Below, one piece after another: positions 43,941 through 58,660 of a stretch of 64,000 bases of DNA. The translations under genes and the position numbers were made by a program. The notes under the pieces are model-generated. The model was given only the letters and a program-made list of their open reading frames with translations, ran no database searches and was not told the origin of the DNA. The stretch is from Atherix ibis. Its lineage: Eukaryota; Arthropoda; Insecta; Diptera; Athericidae. The stretch is from positions 14,361,933-14,425,932 of the forward strand of contig OY282608.1 of the NCBI GenBank assembly GCA_958298945.1, written 5' to 3'. Each line of letters opens with the position of its first letter. Within the stretch, counting starts at the first letter, position 1.

Positions 43941-46900
43941 AAACCTACAAACAAAAAACCGAACAAACAAACAAACCAACAAACCAACAAACCATTAAAC
44001 CAAAAAACCATCAAACCAACAAACCAACCAACCAACAAGCCAAAAAACCAACAAACCAACAAACCAAGTAACCAACAAACCAACAAACGAACAAACCAAC
44101 AAACAAACAAACCAACAAACAAACAAACCAACAAACCAACAAACCAACAAACCAAGTAACCAACAAGCCAACAAACGAACAAACCAACAAACAAACAAAC
44201 CAACAAACCAACAAACCAACAAACCAACAAACCAACAAACCAACAAACTAACAAACCAACAAACCAACAAACCAACAAACAAACAAACCAACAAACCAAC
44301 AAACCAACAAACCAACAAACCAACAAACCAACAAGCCAACAAACTAACAAGCCAACAAATTAAAAAACCAACAAACCAACAAACCAACAAGCCAACAAAC
44401 CAACAAACCAACAAACGAACAAACCAACAAACGAACAAACCAACAAACCAACAAACCAAAAAACCATCAATTCAACAAACCAACAAACCAACAAGCCAAC
44501 AAACCAACAAACCATCAAACCAACAAACCAACAAACCAACAAACCAACAAACCAACAAACGAACAAACAAACAAACCAACAAACCAACAAACCAACAAAC
44601 AAAAAAACCAACAAACCAACAAACCAACAAACTAACAAGCCAACAAACCAACCAACCAACAAACGAATAAACAAACAAACCAACAAACCAACAAACCAAC
44701 AAACCAAGTAACCAACAAACCAACAAACGAACAAACCAACAAACAAGCAAACCAACAAACGAACAAACCAACAAACAAACAAACCAACAAACAAACAAAC
44801 CAACAAACCAAGAAACCAACAAGCCAACAAACTAACAAGCCAACAAATTAAAAAACCAACAAACCAACAAACCAACAAGCCAACAAACCAACAAACGAAC
44901 AACCCAACAAACCAACAAACCAACAAACCAACAAACAAACAAACCAACAAACCAACAAACGAACAAACCAACAAACCAACAAACCAACAAACAAGAAACC
45001 AACAAACCAACAAACCAACAAGCCAACAAACCAACAAACCATCAAACCAACAAACCAACAAACCAACAAACCAACAAACCAACAAACCAACAAACCAACA
45101 AACCAACAAACCAACAAACCAACAAACCAACAAACCAACAAACCAACAAACCAACAAAAGAATAAACAAACAAGCCAACAAACCAACCAACCAACAAACG
45201 AATAAACAAACAAACCAACAAACCAACAAACAAACAAACCAACAAACGAACAAACCAACAAACAAGCAAACCAACAAACGAACAAACCAACAAACGAACA
45301 AACCAACAAACAAACAAACCAACAAACCAAGAAACCAACAAACCAACAAACTAACAAACTAACAAGCCAACAAACCAACAAACCAACAAACCAACAAACC
45401 AACAAACCAACAACCCAACAAACCAACAAACCAACAAACCAACAAACCAACAAACCAACAAACCAACAAACCAACAAACCAACCAACCAACAAATCAACA
45501 AACCAACAAACGAACAAATGAACAAACAAACAAACCGACAAACCAACAAACCAACAAGCCAACAAGCCAACATACCAACTAACCAACAAACGAACAAACG
45601 AACAAACAAACAAACAAACAAACCAACAAACCAACAAACCAACAAACCAACAAACCAACAAACCAACAAACCAACAAACAACAAACCAACAAACAAACAA
45701 ACCACCAAACCAACAAACCAACAAACCAACAAACCAATAAACCAACAAACCAACAAACCAACAAACCAAGAAACCAGCAAACTAACAAACCAACAAGCCA
45801 ACAAACCAACAAACCAACAAACCAACAAACAAACAAACCAACAAACCAACAAACCAACAAACCAACAAACCAACAAACCAACAAACCAACAAACCAAAAA
45901 ACCAACAAACCAACAAACCAACAAACCAACAAACCAACAAACCAACAAACCAACAAGCCAACAAACCAAAAAGCCAACAAACCAACAAACCAACAAACGA
46001 ACAAACGAACAAACGAACAAACCAACAAACCAAAAAACCAACAAACCAACAAACGAACAAACCAACAAACCAACAAGCCAACAAACCAACAAACCAACAA
46101 GCCAACAAACCGACCAACCAACAAACGAACAAACAAACAAACCAACAAACCAACAAACCAACAAACCAACAAACCAAGTAACCAACAAACCAACAAACGA
46201 ACAAACCAATAAACAAGCAAACCAACAAACGAACAAACCAACAAACAAACAAACCAACAAACCAACGAAGCAACAAACCAACAAACCAAGAAACCAACAA
46301 ACTAACAAGCCAACAAACCAACAAACCAACAAACCAACAAACCAACAAACCAACAAAATAACAAACCAACAACGCACAAACAAACAAACCAACAAACCAA
46401 CAAACCAACAAACCAAAAAACCAACAAACCAACAAACCAACAAGCCAACAAACCAAGAAACCAAGTAACCAACAAACCAACAAACCAACAAGCTAACCAA
46501 CCAATAAACCAATAAACCAACAAACGAACAAACGAACAAACCAACAAACCAACAAACCAACAAACCAACAAGCTAACAAACCAAGAAGCCAAAAAACAAA
46601 CAAGCCAACAAACGAACAAACGAACAAACCAACAAACCAACAAACCAACAAGCCAAAAAAAGAACAAACAAAACAACCAACAAACCAACAAACCAACAAA
46701 CCATCAAACCAACAAACGAACAAACCAACAACCCAACAAACCAAAAAAAAAAAGCAAATGAACAAACTAACAAACCAACAAACCAACAAACCAACAAACC
46801 AACAAACCGACAAACCAACAAACCAACAAACCAACAAACCAACAAGCCAACAAGCCAACAAACTAACAATGGAACAAACCAAGAAACCAACAAACCAACA

Positions 46901-47789
46901 AAACAACAAGCCCACAAACCAACAAACCAACAAGCCAACAAACCAACAAACCAACGAACGAATAAACCAACAAACCAACAAACCAACAAACCAACAAACG
47001 AAGAAACCAACAAACCAACAAACCAAAAAAACAACAAACCAATAAACCAAGTAACCAACAAACCAACAAACGAACAAACCAACAAACCAACAAGCCAAGA
47101 AGGCAACAAACCAACAAGCCAACAAACCAACAAGCAAACAAACGAACAAACGAACAAACCAACAAACCAACAAACCAACAAACAAACAAACCAACAAGCC
47201 AACAAACCAACAAACCAACAAACCAACAAACCAACAAGCCAACAAACTAACAAGCCAACAAATTAAAAAACCAACAAACCAACAAACCAACAAGCCAACA
47301 AACCAACAAACGAAAAACCCAACAAACCAACAAGCCAACAAACCAACAAACCAACAAGCCAACAAACCAACAAACCAACAAACGAACAAACCAACAAACG
47401 AACAAACCAACAAACCAACAAACCAAAAAACCATCAATTCAACAAACCAACAAACCAACAAGCCAACAAACCAACAAACCATCAAACCAACAAACTAACA
47501 AACCAACAAACCAACAAACGAACAAACAAACAAACCAACAAACCAACAAACCAACAAACAAAAAAACCAACAAACCAACAAACCAACAAACTAACAAGCC
47601 AACAAACCAACCAACCAACAAACGAATAAACAAACAAACCAACAAACCAACAAACCAACAAACCAACAAACGAACAAACCAACAAACAAGCAAACCAACA
47701 AACGAACAAACCAACAAACAAACAAACCAACAAACAAACAAACCAACAAACCAAGAAACCAACAAGCCAACAAACTAACAAGCCAACAA
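43940..47789. repeat. Higher-order repeat C, copy 3 with a replaced distal part
   Basis: The core matches copies 1 and 2: ATTAAAAAACC at 44,847 and AATGAAC at 45,518, a distance of 671 bp. From about 46,560 it changes to a block not seen in copies 1 and 2, carrying an 11-A tract (46,743-46,753), ATGGAAC near 46,869 and GAAGGCAAC near 47,101, and returns to ATTAAAAAACC strings at 47,262. The new block resembles HOR A around its GAAGGCAAC landmark, so distant parts of the array share segments. Confidence 0.8.
46743..46753. repeat. A11 tract, landmark copy 1
   Basis: Run of 11 A, one of the longest homopolymers of the window, between CC and GCAAATG. Its equivalents are at 49,646-49,655 (10 A) and 59,967-59,977 (11 A). 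Confidence 0.9.
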
Positions 47790-50300
47790 ATTAAAAAACC
47801 AACAAACCAACAAACCAACAAGCCAACAAACCAACAAACGAACAACCCAACAAACCAACAAACCAACAAACCAACAAACAAACAAACCAACAAACGAACA
47901 AACCAACAAACGAACAAACCAACAAACCAACAGACAAGAAACCAACAAACCAACAAACCAACAAGCCAACAAACCAACAAACCATCAAACCAACAAACCA
48001 ACAAACCAACAAACCAACAAACCAACAAACCAACAAACCAACAAACCAACAAACCAACAAACCAACAAACCAACAAACCAACAAACCAACAAACGAATAA
48101 ACAAACAAGCCAACAAACCAACCAACCAACAAACGAATAAACAAACAAACCAACAAACCAACAAACCAACAAACGAACAAACCAACAAACAAGCAAACCA
48201 ACAAACGAACAAACCAACAAACGAACAAACCAACAAACAAACAAACCAACAAACCAAGAAACCAACAAACCAACAAACTAACAAACTAACAAGCCAACAA
48301 ACCAACAAACCAACAAACCAACAAACCAACAACCCAACAAACCAACAAACCAACAAACCAACAAACCAACAAACCAACAAACCAACAAACCAACAAACCA
48401 ACAAACCAACAAACCAACAAACCAACAAATCAACAAACCAACAAACGAACAAATGAACAAACAAACAAACCGACAAACCAACAAACCAACAAGCCAACAA
48501 GCCAACAAACCAACTAACCAACAAACGAACAAACGAACAAACAAACAAACCAACAAACCAACAAACCAACAAACCAACAAACCAACAAACCAACAAACCA
48601 ACAAACAACAAACCAACAAACAAACAAACCACCAAACCAACAAACCAACAAACCAACAAGCCAATAAACCAACAAACCAACAAACCAAGAAACCAGCAAA
48701 CTAACAAACCAACAAGCCAACAAACCAACAAACCAACAAACCAACAAACAAACAAACCAACAAACCAACAAACCAACAAACCAACAAACCAACAAACCAA
48801 CAAACCAACAAACCAAAAAACCAACAAACCAACAAACCAACAAACCAACAAACCAACAAGCCAACAAACCAAAAAGCCAACAAACCAACAAACCAACAAA
48901 CGAACAAACGAACAAACGAACAAACGAACAAACCAACAAACCAAAAAACCAACAAACCAACAAACCAACAAACGAACAAACCAACAAACCAACAAGCCAA
49001 CAAACCAACAAACCAACAAGCCAACAAACCGACCAACCAACAAACGAACAAACAAACAAACCAACAAACCAACAAACCAACAAACCAAGTAACCAACAAA
49101 CCAACAAACGAACAAACCAATAAACAAGCAAACCAACAAACGAACAAACCAACAAACAAACAAACCAACAAACCAACGAAGTAACAAACCAACAAACCAA
49201 GAAACCAACAAACTAACAAGCCAACAAACCAACAAACCAACAAACCAACAAACCAACAAAACAACAAACCAACAACGCACAAACAAACAAACTAACAAAC
49301 CAACAAACCAACAAACCAAAAAACCAACAAACCAACAAACCAACAAGCCAACAAACCAACAAACCAAGTAACCAACAAACCAACAAACCAACAAGCTAAC
49401 CAACCAATAAACCAATAAACCAACAAACGAACAAACGAACAAACCAACAAACCAACAAACCAACAAACCAACAAGCTAACAAACCAAGAAGCCAAAAAAC
49501 AAACAAGCCAACAAACGAACAAACGAACAAACCAACAAACCAACAAACCAACAAGCCAAAAAAAGAACAAACCAAACAACCAACAAACCAACAAACCAAC
49601 AAACCATCAAACCAACAAACGAACAAACCAACAACCCAACAAACCAAAAAAAAAAGCAAACGAACAAACTAACAAACCAACAAACCAACAAACCAACAAA
49701 CCAACAAACCGACAAACCAACAAACCAACAAACCAACAAACCAACAAGCCAACAAGCCAACAAACTAACAATGGAACAAACCAAGAAACCAACAAACCAA
49801 CAAAACAACAAGCCCACAAACCAACAAACCAACAAGCCAACAAACCAACAAACCAACGAACGAATAAACCAACAAACCAACAAACCAACAAACCAACAAA
49901 CGAAGAAACCAACAAACCAACAAACCAGAAAAACAACAAACCAATAAACCAAGTAACCAACAAACCAACAAACGAACAAACCAACAAACCAACAAGCCAA
50001 GAAGGCAACAAACCAACAAGCCAACAAACCAACAAGCAAACAAACGAACAAACGAACAAACCAACAAACCAACAAACCAACAAACCAACAAGCCAACAAG
50101 CGAACAAACCAACAAACCAACAAACCAACAAACCAAAAAACCAATAAACAAACAAACCAACAAGCCAACAAACCAAAAAACCAACAAACCAACAAACCAA
50201 GTAACCAACAAACCAACAAACGAACAAACCAACAAACTAACAAGCCAACAAGCCAACAAACCAACAAGTCAACAAACCAACAATCCAACAAACGACCAAA
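47790..50300. repeat. Higher-order repeat C, copy 4
   Basis: ATTAAAAAACC at 47,790 and AATGAAC at 48,453 are 663 bp apart. The offset to copy 3 is 2,943 at the first landmark, 2,935 at the second and 2,902 at ATGGAAC (t at 46,870 and 49,772). The A tract here is 10 long (49,646-49,655) against 11 in copy 3. From about 48,280 this copy is also the start of a block duplicated near the right end of the window. Confidence 0.85.
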
Positions 50301-53130
50301 CGAACAAACAATTAAACCAACAAACCAACAAACCAACAAGCCACCAAACCAACAAACCAAAAAACCAACAAACAAACAAACCAACAAACGAACAAACCAA
50401 CAAACAAACAAACCAACAAACCAACAAGCCAACAAGCCCACAAACCAACAAGCCAACAAACGAACAAACCAAAAAACCATCAAACCAAAAAACCAACAAA
50501 CCAACAAATTAACAAACCAAAAAACCAACAAACCAACAAACCAACAAACCAACATACCAACAAACCAAAAAACCATCAAATCAACAAACCAACAAACCAA
50601 CAAACCAACAAGCCAATAAACCAAAAAACCAACAAACCAACAAACAAACAAACCAACAAACGAACAAAGCAACAAACCATCAAACCAACAAACCAACAAG
50701 CCAACAAACCAACAAACCAACAAGCCAACAAACGAACAAACCAACAAACCAACAAACCAAGAAACCAACAAACCAACAAACTAACAAGCCAACAAACCAA
50801 CAAACCAACAAACCAACAAACCAACAAACCAACAAACCAACAAACCAACAAACCAACAAACGAACAAACAAACAAACCAACAAACCAACAAACCAAAAAA
50901 CCAACAAACCAACAAGATAACAAACAAACAAACCAAGTAACCAACAAACCAACAAACCAACAAGCCAACAAACCAATAAACCAACAAACGAACAAACGAA
51001 CAAACCAACAAATCAACAAACCAACAAGCCAACAAACCAACAAGCCAACAAACCAACAAGCCAACAAACGAACAAACGAACAAACCAACAAACCAACAAA
51101 CCAACAAGCCAACAAACGAACAAACCAACAAACCAACAAACTAACAAACCATCAAACCAAAAAACGAACAAACCAACAAGCCAACAAACCAACAAACCAA
51201 CAAACCAACAAACTAACAAACCAACAAACAAACAAACAAACAAACCAACAAACCAACAAACCGACAAACCAACAAACCAACAAAACAACAAACCAACAAG
51301 CCAACAACCTAACAACCTAACAAACTTACAAACGAACAAACCAGCAAACCAACAAACCAAAAAACCAACAAAACAACAAGCCCACAAACCAACAAACCAA
51401 CAAGCCAACAAACCAACAAACCAACCAACGAACAAACCAACAAACCAACAAACCAACAAACCAACAAACGAAGAAACCAACAAACCAACAAACCAAAAAA
51501 CCAACAAACCAATAAACCAAGTAACCAATAAACGAACAAACCAACAAACCAACAAGCCAAGAAGGCAACAAACCAACAAGCCAGCAAACCAACAAGCAAA
51601 CAAACAAACAAACGAACAAAAAAACAAACCAACAAACCAACAAACCAACAAGCCAACAAGCGAACAAACCAACAAACCAACAAACTAACAAACCAACAAA
51701 CCAAAAAACCAATAAACAAACAAACCAACAAGCCAACAAACCAAAAAACCAACAAACCAACAAACCAAGTAACCAACAAACCAACAAACGACAAACCAAC
51801 AAACCAACAAGCCAACAAACCAACAAGCCAACACGCCAACAAACCAACAAGCCAACAAACCAACAAGCCAACAAACGACCAAACGAACAAACCATTAAAC
51901 CAACAAACCAACAAACCAACAAGCCACCAAACCAACAAACCAAAAAACTAACAAACAAACAAATCAACAAACGAACAAACCAACAAACCAACAAACCAAC
52001 AAACCAACAAGCCAACAAGCCCACAAACCAACAAGCCAACAAACGAACAAACCAAAAAACCATCAAACCAACAAACCAACAAACCAAAAAACCAACAAAC
52101 CAACAAACCAACAAACCAACAAACCAATAAACCAACAAACCAACAAACCAACAAGCCAATAAACCAAAAAACCAACAAACCAACAAATAAAACAAACCAA
52201 CAAACCAACAAACCAACAACCAACAAACCAACAAGCCAACAAACCAACAAGCCAACAAACGAACAAACCAACAATCCAACAAACCAACAAACCAACAAAC
52301 CAACAAACGAACAAACCAACAAACGAACAAACCAACAAACCAACAAACCAACAAACCAACAAACCAACAAACCAACAAACCAAGTAACCAACAAACCAAC
52401 AAACGAACAAACCAACAAACAAACAAACTAACAAACGAACAAACCAACAAACAAACAAACCAACAAACCAACAAACCAACAAACCAAGAAACCAACAAAC
52501 CAACAAACTAACAAACCAACAAGCCAACAAACCAACAAACCAACAAACAAACAAACCAACAAAACAACAAACCAACAAACCAACAAACGAACAAACCAAC
52601 AAACGAACAAACCAACAAACCAACAAACCAGCAAACCAACACACCAACAAACAAATAAACCGAAAAAACCAACAAACCAACAAACCAACAAACCAACAAA
52701 CCAACAAGCCAACAAACCAATAATCCAACAAACCAACAAACCAACAAACAAACAAACCAACAAACCAACAAACCAACAAACCAACAAACCAACAAACCAA
52801 CAAACGAACAAACCAACAAACGAACAAACCAACAAACCAACAAACCAACAAACCAACAAACCAGCAAACCAACACACCAACAAACCAATAAACCAAGAAA
52901 CCAACAAACCAACAAACCAACAAACCAACAAACCAACAAACCAACAAGCCAACAAACCAACATACCAACAAACCAACAAACCTACAAACCAACAAACACA
53001 CAAACCAACAAGCCAACAAACGGACAAACCAAGTAACCAACAAATCAACAAGCCAACAAACCAACAAACCAACAAACGAACAAACGAACAAACCAACAAA
53101 CCAACAAGCCAAGAAACCAACAAACCAACA
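48280..53130. repeat. Large duplicated block E, proximal copy
   Basis: This stretch recurs in the same orientation from 58,660 to the window edge. Matching landmarks: AATGAAC 48,453 and 58,822; ATGGAAC 49,772 and 60,094 (t position, offset 10,322); CAATCCAAC 50,284 and 61,221 (10,937); CGGACAAACC 53,021 and 63,893 (10,872). The jump from 10,322 to 10,937 equals the 615-bp duplication present only in the distal copy. It includes several rare units (CCTAACAACC-type strings near 51,300). Confidence 0.88.
49646..49655. repeat. A10 tract, landmark copy 2
   Basis: Run of 10 A, followed by GCAAACG; one base shorter than the two related tracts. Length differences at homopolymers can be biological slippage or base-calling error. 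Confidence 0.9.
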
Positions 53131-56100
53131 AACTAACAAACCAACAAACCAACAAAAGAACAAACAAAAAAAGAAACCAACAAACCAACAAACCAAGTAA
53201 CCAACAAACCAACAAACGCACAAACCAACAAACAAACAAACCAACAAACGAACAAACTAACAAACGAACAAACCAACAAACCAACAAACCAACAAACAAG
53301 AAACCAACAAACCAACAAACCAACAAGCCAACAAACCAACAAACCAACAAACCAACAAACCAACAAAATAACAAACCAACAAACCAACAAACGAACAAAC
53401 CAACAAGCCAACAAACAAACAAACAAACAAACCAACAAACCAACAAACCAAAAAACCAACAAACCAATAAACCAACAAGCCAACAAACCAACAAACCAAG
53501 TAACCACCAAACCAACAAACCAACAAGCCAATAAACCAACAAACCAACAAACGAACAAACGAACAAACCAACAAACGAGCAAACCAACAAACCAACAAAC
53601 CAACAAACCAACAAACGAACAAACCAAGAAACCGACAAGCCAACAAACCAACAAACCAACAAGCCAACAAACCAACAAACCAACAAACGAACAAACAAAC
53701 AAACCAACAAACCAACAAACCAACAAGCCAACAAACCAACAAACCAATAAGCCACCAAACCAACAAACCAACAAACCAACAAACGGACAAACGAACAAAC
53801 AAACAAACCAACAAACCAACAAACCAACAAACCAACAAACAGCAAACCAACAAACAAACAAACCAACAAACCAACAAACCAACAAACCAAGAAAACAACA
53901 AACCAACAAACCAACAAACCAACAAACTAAGAAACCAACAAACTAACAAACCAACAAGCCAACAAACCAACAAACCAAAAAACAAACAAACCAACTAACC
54001 AACAAACCAACAAACCAACAAACCAACAAACCAACAAACCAACAAACCAACAAACCAACAAACCAACAAACCAACGAGCCAACAAACCAACAAGCCAACA
54101 AACCAACAAACCAACAAACGAACAAACCAAAAAACCATCAAACCAACAAACCAACAAACCAAAAAACCAACAAACCAACAAACCAACAAACCAACAAACC
54201 AACAAACCAACAACCAACAAACCAACAAGCCAACAAACCAACAAACCAACAAACGAACAAACCAACAAACGAACAAATTAACAAACCAACAAACCAACAA
54301 ACAAGAAACCAACAAACCAACAAACCAACAAGCCAACAAACCAACAAACCATCAAACCAACAAACCAACAAACCAACAAACCAACAAACCAACAAACCAA
54401 CAAACCAACAAACCAACAAACCAACAAACCAACAAACCAACAAACGAACAAACAAACAAACCAACAAACCAACAAACAAAAAAACCAACAAACCAACAAA
54501 CCAACAAACCAACAAACCATCAAACCAACAAACCAACAAACCAACAGACCAACAAACCAACAAACCAACAAACCAACAAACCAACAAACCAACAAACCAA
54601 CAAACCAACAAACCAACAAACCAACAAACCAACAAACGAATAAACAAACAAGCCAACAAACCAACCAACCAACAAACGAATAAACAAACAAACCAACAAT
54701 CCAACAAACCAACAAACCAAGTAACCAACAAACCAACAAACGAACAAATCAACAAACAAGCAAACCAACAAACGAACAAACCAACAAACGAACAAACCAA
54801 CAAACAAACAAACCAACAAACCAAGAAACCAACAAACCAACAAACTAACAAACTAACAAGCCAACAAACCAACAAACCAACAAACCAACAAACCAACAAC
54901 CCAACAAACCAACAAACCAACAAACCAACAAACCAACAAACCAACAAACCAACAAACCAACAAATCAACAAACCAACAAACGAACAAATGAACAAACAAA
55001 CAAACCGACAAACCAACAAACCAACAAGCCAACAAGCCAACAAACCAACAAACGAACAAACAAACAAACCAACAAACGAACAAACCAACAAACGAACAAA
55101 CCAACAAACAAACAAACCAACAAACCAAGAAACCAACAAACCAACAAACTAACAAACTAACAAGCCAACAAACCAACAAACCAACAAACCAACAAACCAA
55201 CAACCCAACAAACCAACAAACCAACAAACCAACAAACCAACAAACCAACAAACCAACAAACCAACAAATCAACAAACCAACAAACGAACAAATGAACAAA
55301 CAAACAAACCGACAAACCAACAAACCAACAAGCCAACAAGCCAACAAACCAACAAACGAACAAACAAACAAACCAACAAACCAATAAACCAACAAACCAA
55401 CAAACCAACAAACAACAAACCAACAAACAAACAAACCACCAAACCAACAAACCAACAAACCAACAAACCAATAAACCAACAAACCAACAAACCAAGAAAC
55501 CAGCAAACTAACAAACCAACAAGCCAACAAACCAACAAACCAACAAACCAACAAACAAACAAACCAACAAACCAACAAACCAACAAACCAACAAACCAAC
55601 AAACCAATAAACCAACAAACCAAAAAACCAACAAACCAACAAACCAACAAACAAACAAACCAACAAACCAACAAACCAACAAGCCAACAAACCAACAAAC
55701 CAATAAGCCAACAAACCAACAAACCAACAAACGGACAAACGAACAAACAAACAAACCAACAAACCAACAAACCAACAAACCAACAAACAGCAAACCAACA
55801 AACAAACAAACCAACAAACCAACAAACCAACAAACCAAGAAAACAACAAACCAACAAACCAACAAACCAACAATCTAAGAAACCAACAAACTAACAAACC
55901 AACAAGCCAACAAACCAACAAACCAAAAAACAAACAAACCAACAAACCAACAAACCAACAAACCAACAAACCAACAAACCAACAAACCAACAAACCAACA
56001 AACCAACAAACCAACGAGCCAACAAACCAACAAGCCAACAAACCAACAAACCAACAAACGAACAAACCAAAAAACCATCAAACCAACAAACCAACAAACC

Positions 56101-56290
56101 AAAAAACCAACAAACCAACAAACCAACAAACCAACAAACCAACAAACCAACAACCAACAAACCAACAAGCCAAAAAACCAACAAACCAACAAACGAACAA
56201 ACCAACAAACGAACAAATTAACAAACCAACAAACCAACAAACAAGAAACCAACAAACCAACAAACCAACAAGCCAACAAACCAACAAACC
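53130..56290. repeat. Higher-order repeat F, direct duplication with about 1,940-bp offset
   Basis: Strings near 53.8-54.4 kb match 55.8-56.3 kb at an offset of 1,940-1,948 bp: the 7-bp slip CAGCAAACC at 53,840 and 55,788, and identical - strand frame starts at 54,125/56,065 and 54,339/56,279. Between them lie AATGAAC cores related to HOR C at 54,988 and 55,292. All is octamer sequence, without genes. Confidence 0.78.
54760..55370. repeat. 304-bp tandem duplication (38 units) with the AATGAAC core
   Basis: CTAACAAACTAACAAG occurs at 54,845 and 55,149, and AATGAACAAACAAAC has its ATG at 54,988 and 55,292. Both pairs give 304 bp, exactly 38 units. Borders are approximate. Confidence 0.85.
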
Positions 56291-58660
56291 ATCAAACCAA
56301 CAAACCAACAAACCAACAAACCAACAAACCAACAAACCAACAAACCAACAAACCAACAAACCAACAAACGAACAAACAAACAAACCAACAAACCAACAAA
56401 CCAACAAACAAAAAAACCAACAAACCAACAAACCAACAAACCAACAAACCATCAAACCAACAAACCAACAAACCAACAAACCAACAAACCAACAAACCAA
56501 CAAACCAACAAACCAACAAACCAACAAACCAACAAACCAACAAACCAACAAACCAACAAACCAACAAACCAACAAACGAATAAACAAACAAGCCAACAAA
56601 CCAACCAACCAACAAACGAATAAACAAACAAACCAACAATCCAACAAACCAACAAACCAAGTAACCAACAAACCAACAAACGAACAAACCAACAAACAAG
56701 CAAACCAACAAACGAACAAACCAACAAACGAACAAACCAACAAACAAACAAACCAACAAACCAAGAAACCAACAAACCAACAAACTAACAAACTAACAAG
56801 CCAACAAACCAACAAACCAACAAACCAACAAACCAACAACCCAACAAACCAACAAACCAGCAAACCAACAAACCAACAAACCAACAAACCAACAAACCAA
56901 CAAACCAACAAACCAACAAATCAACAAACCAACAAACGAACAAATGAACAAACAAACAAGCCGACAAACCAACAAACCAACAAGCCAACAAGCCAACAAA
57001 CCAACAAACGAACAAACAAACAAACCAACAAACCAATAAACCAACAAACCAACAAACCAACAAACAACAAACCAACAAACAAACAAACCACCAAACCAAC
57101 AAACCAACAAACCAACAAACCAATAAACCAACAAACCAACAAACCAAGAAACCAGCAAACTAACAAACCAACAAGCCAACAAACCAACAAACCAACAAAC
57201 CAACAAACAAACAAACCAACAAACCAACAAACCAACAAACCAACAAACCAACAAACCAATAAACCAACAAACCAAAAAACCAACAAACCAACAAACCAAC
57301 AAACCAACAAACCAACAAGCCAACAAACCAAAAAGCCAACAAACCAACAAACCAACAAACGAACAAACGAACAAACGAACAAACCAACAAACCAAAAAAC
57401 CAACAAACCAACAAACGAACAAACCAACAAACCAACAAGCCAACAAACCAACAAACCAACAAGCCAATAAACCAACCAACCAACAAACAAACAAACAAAC
57501 AAACCAACAAACCAACAAACCAACAAACCAAGTAACCAACAAACCAACAAACGAACAAACCAATAAACAAGCAAACCAACAAACGAACAAACCAACAAAT
57601 AAACAAGCCAACAAACCAACGAAGCAACAAACCAACAAACCAAGAAACCAACAAACTAACAAGCCAACAAACCAACAAACCAACACACCAACAAACCAAC
57701 AAACCAACAAAACAACAAACCAACAACGCACAAACAAACAAACCAACAAACCAACAAACCAACAAACCAACAAGCCAACAAACCAACAAACCATCAAACC
57801 AACAAACCAACAAACCAACAAACCAACAAACCAACAAACCAACAAACCAACAAACCAACAAACCAACAAACGAACAAACAAACAAACCAACAAACCAACA
57901 AACCAACAAACAAAAAAACCAACAAACCAACAAACCAACAAACCAACAAACCATCAAACCAACAAACCAACAAACCAACAAACCAACAAACCAACAAACC
58001 AACAAACCAACAAACCAACAAACCAACAAACCAACAAACCAACAAACCAACAAACCAACAAACCAACAAACGAATAAACAAACAAGCCAACAAACCAACC
58101 AACCAACAAACGAATAAACAAACAAACCAACAATCCAACAAACCAACAAACCAAGTAACCAACAAACCAACAAACCAACAAACCAACAAACCAACAAACC
58201 AACAAACCAACAAACCAACAAGCCAACAAACCAAAAAGCCAACAAACCAACAAACCAACAAACGAACAAACGAACAAACGAACAAACCAACAAACCAAAA
58301 AACCAACAAACCAACAAACGAACAAACCAACAAACCAACAAGCCAACAAACCAACAAACCAACAAGCCAATAAACCAACCAACCAACAAACGAACAAACA
58401 AACAAACCAACAAACCAACAAACCAACAAACCAAGTAACCAACAAACCAACAAACGAACAAACCAATAAACAAGCAAACCAACAAACGAACAAACCAACA
58501 AACAAACAAGCCAACAAACCAACGAAGCAACAAACCAACAAACCAAGAAACCAACAAACGAACAAACCAACAAACAAGCAAACCAACAAACGAACAAACC
58601 AACAAACGAACAAACCAACAAACAAACAAACCAACAAACCAAGAAACCAACAAACCAACA
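56290..58660. repeat. Octamer segment with a 1,878-bp direct repeat
   Basis: The AATGAAC core at 56,944 recurs at 58,822, and the CTAACAAACTAAC string at about 56,785 recurs at 58,663, both at 1,878 bp. The cassette CGAATAAA-CAAACAAG-CCAACAAA-CCAACCAA seen in HOR C recurs near 56,577 and 58,070. Shortened and rearranged parts of HOR C are thus mixed with HOR F strings. No gene content. Confidence 0.75.

Noticed and set aside
45518..46468. 316-codon open frame on the + strand, rich in N, K, P, T and Q
   Set aside because: It is the complementary reading of the same units (NKPTNQQT). Its ATG is the AATGAAC landmark of HOR C, which starts similar but shorter frames at 38,982, 42,329 and 48,453. 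No coding evidence beyond openness.
46743..46753. A tract as the tail of an inserted retroelement
   Set aside because: No target-site duplication and no non-repeat sequence next to it; it is a CCAAAAAA-type unit lengthened by slippage, and it recurs at 49,646 and 59,967 by segmental duplication.
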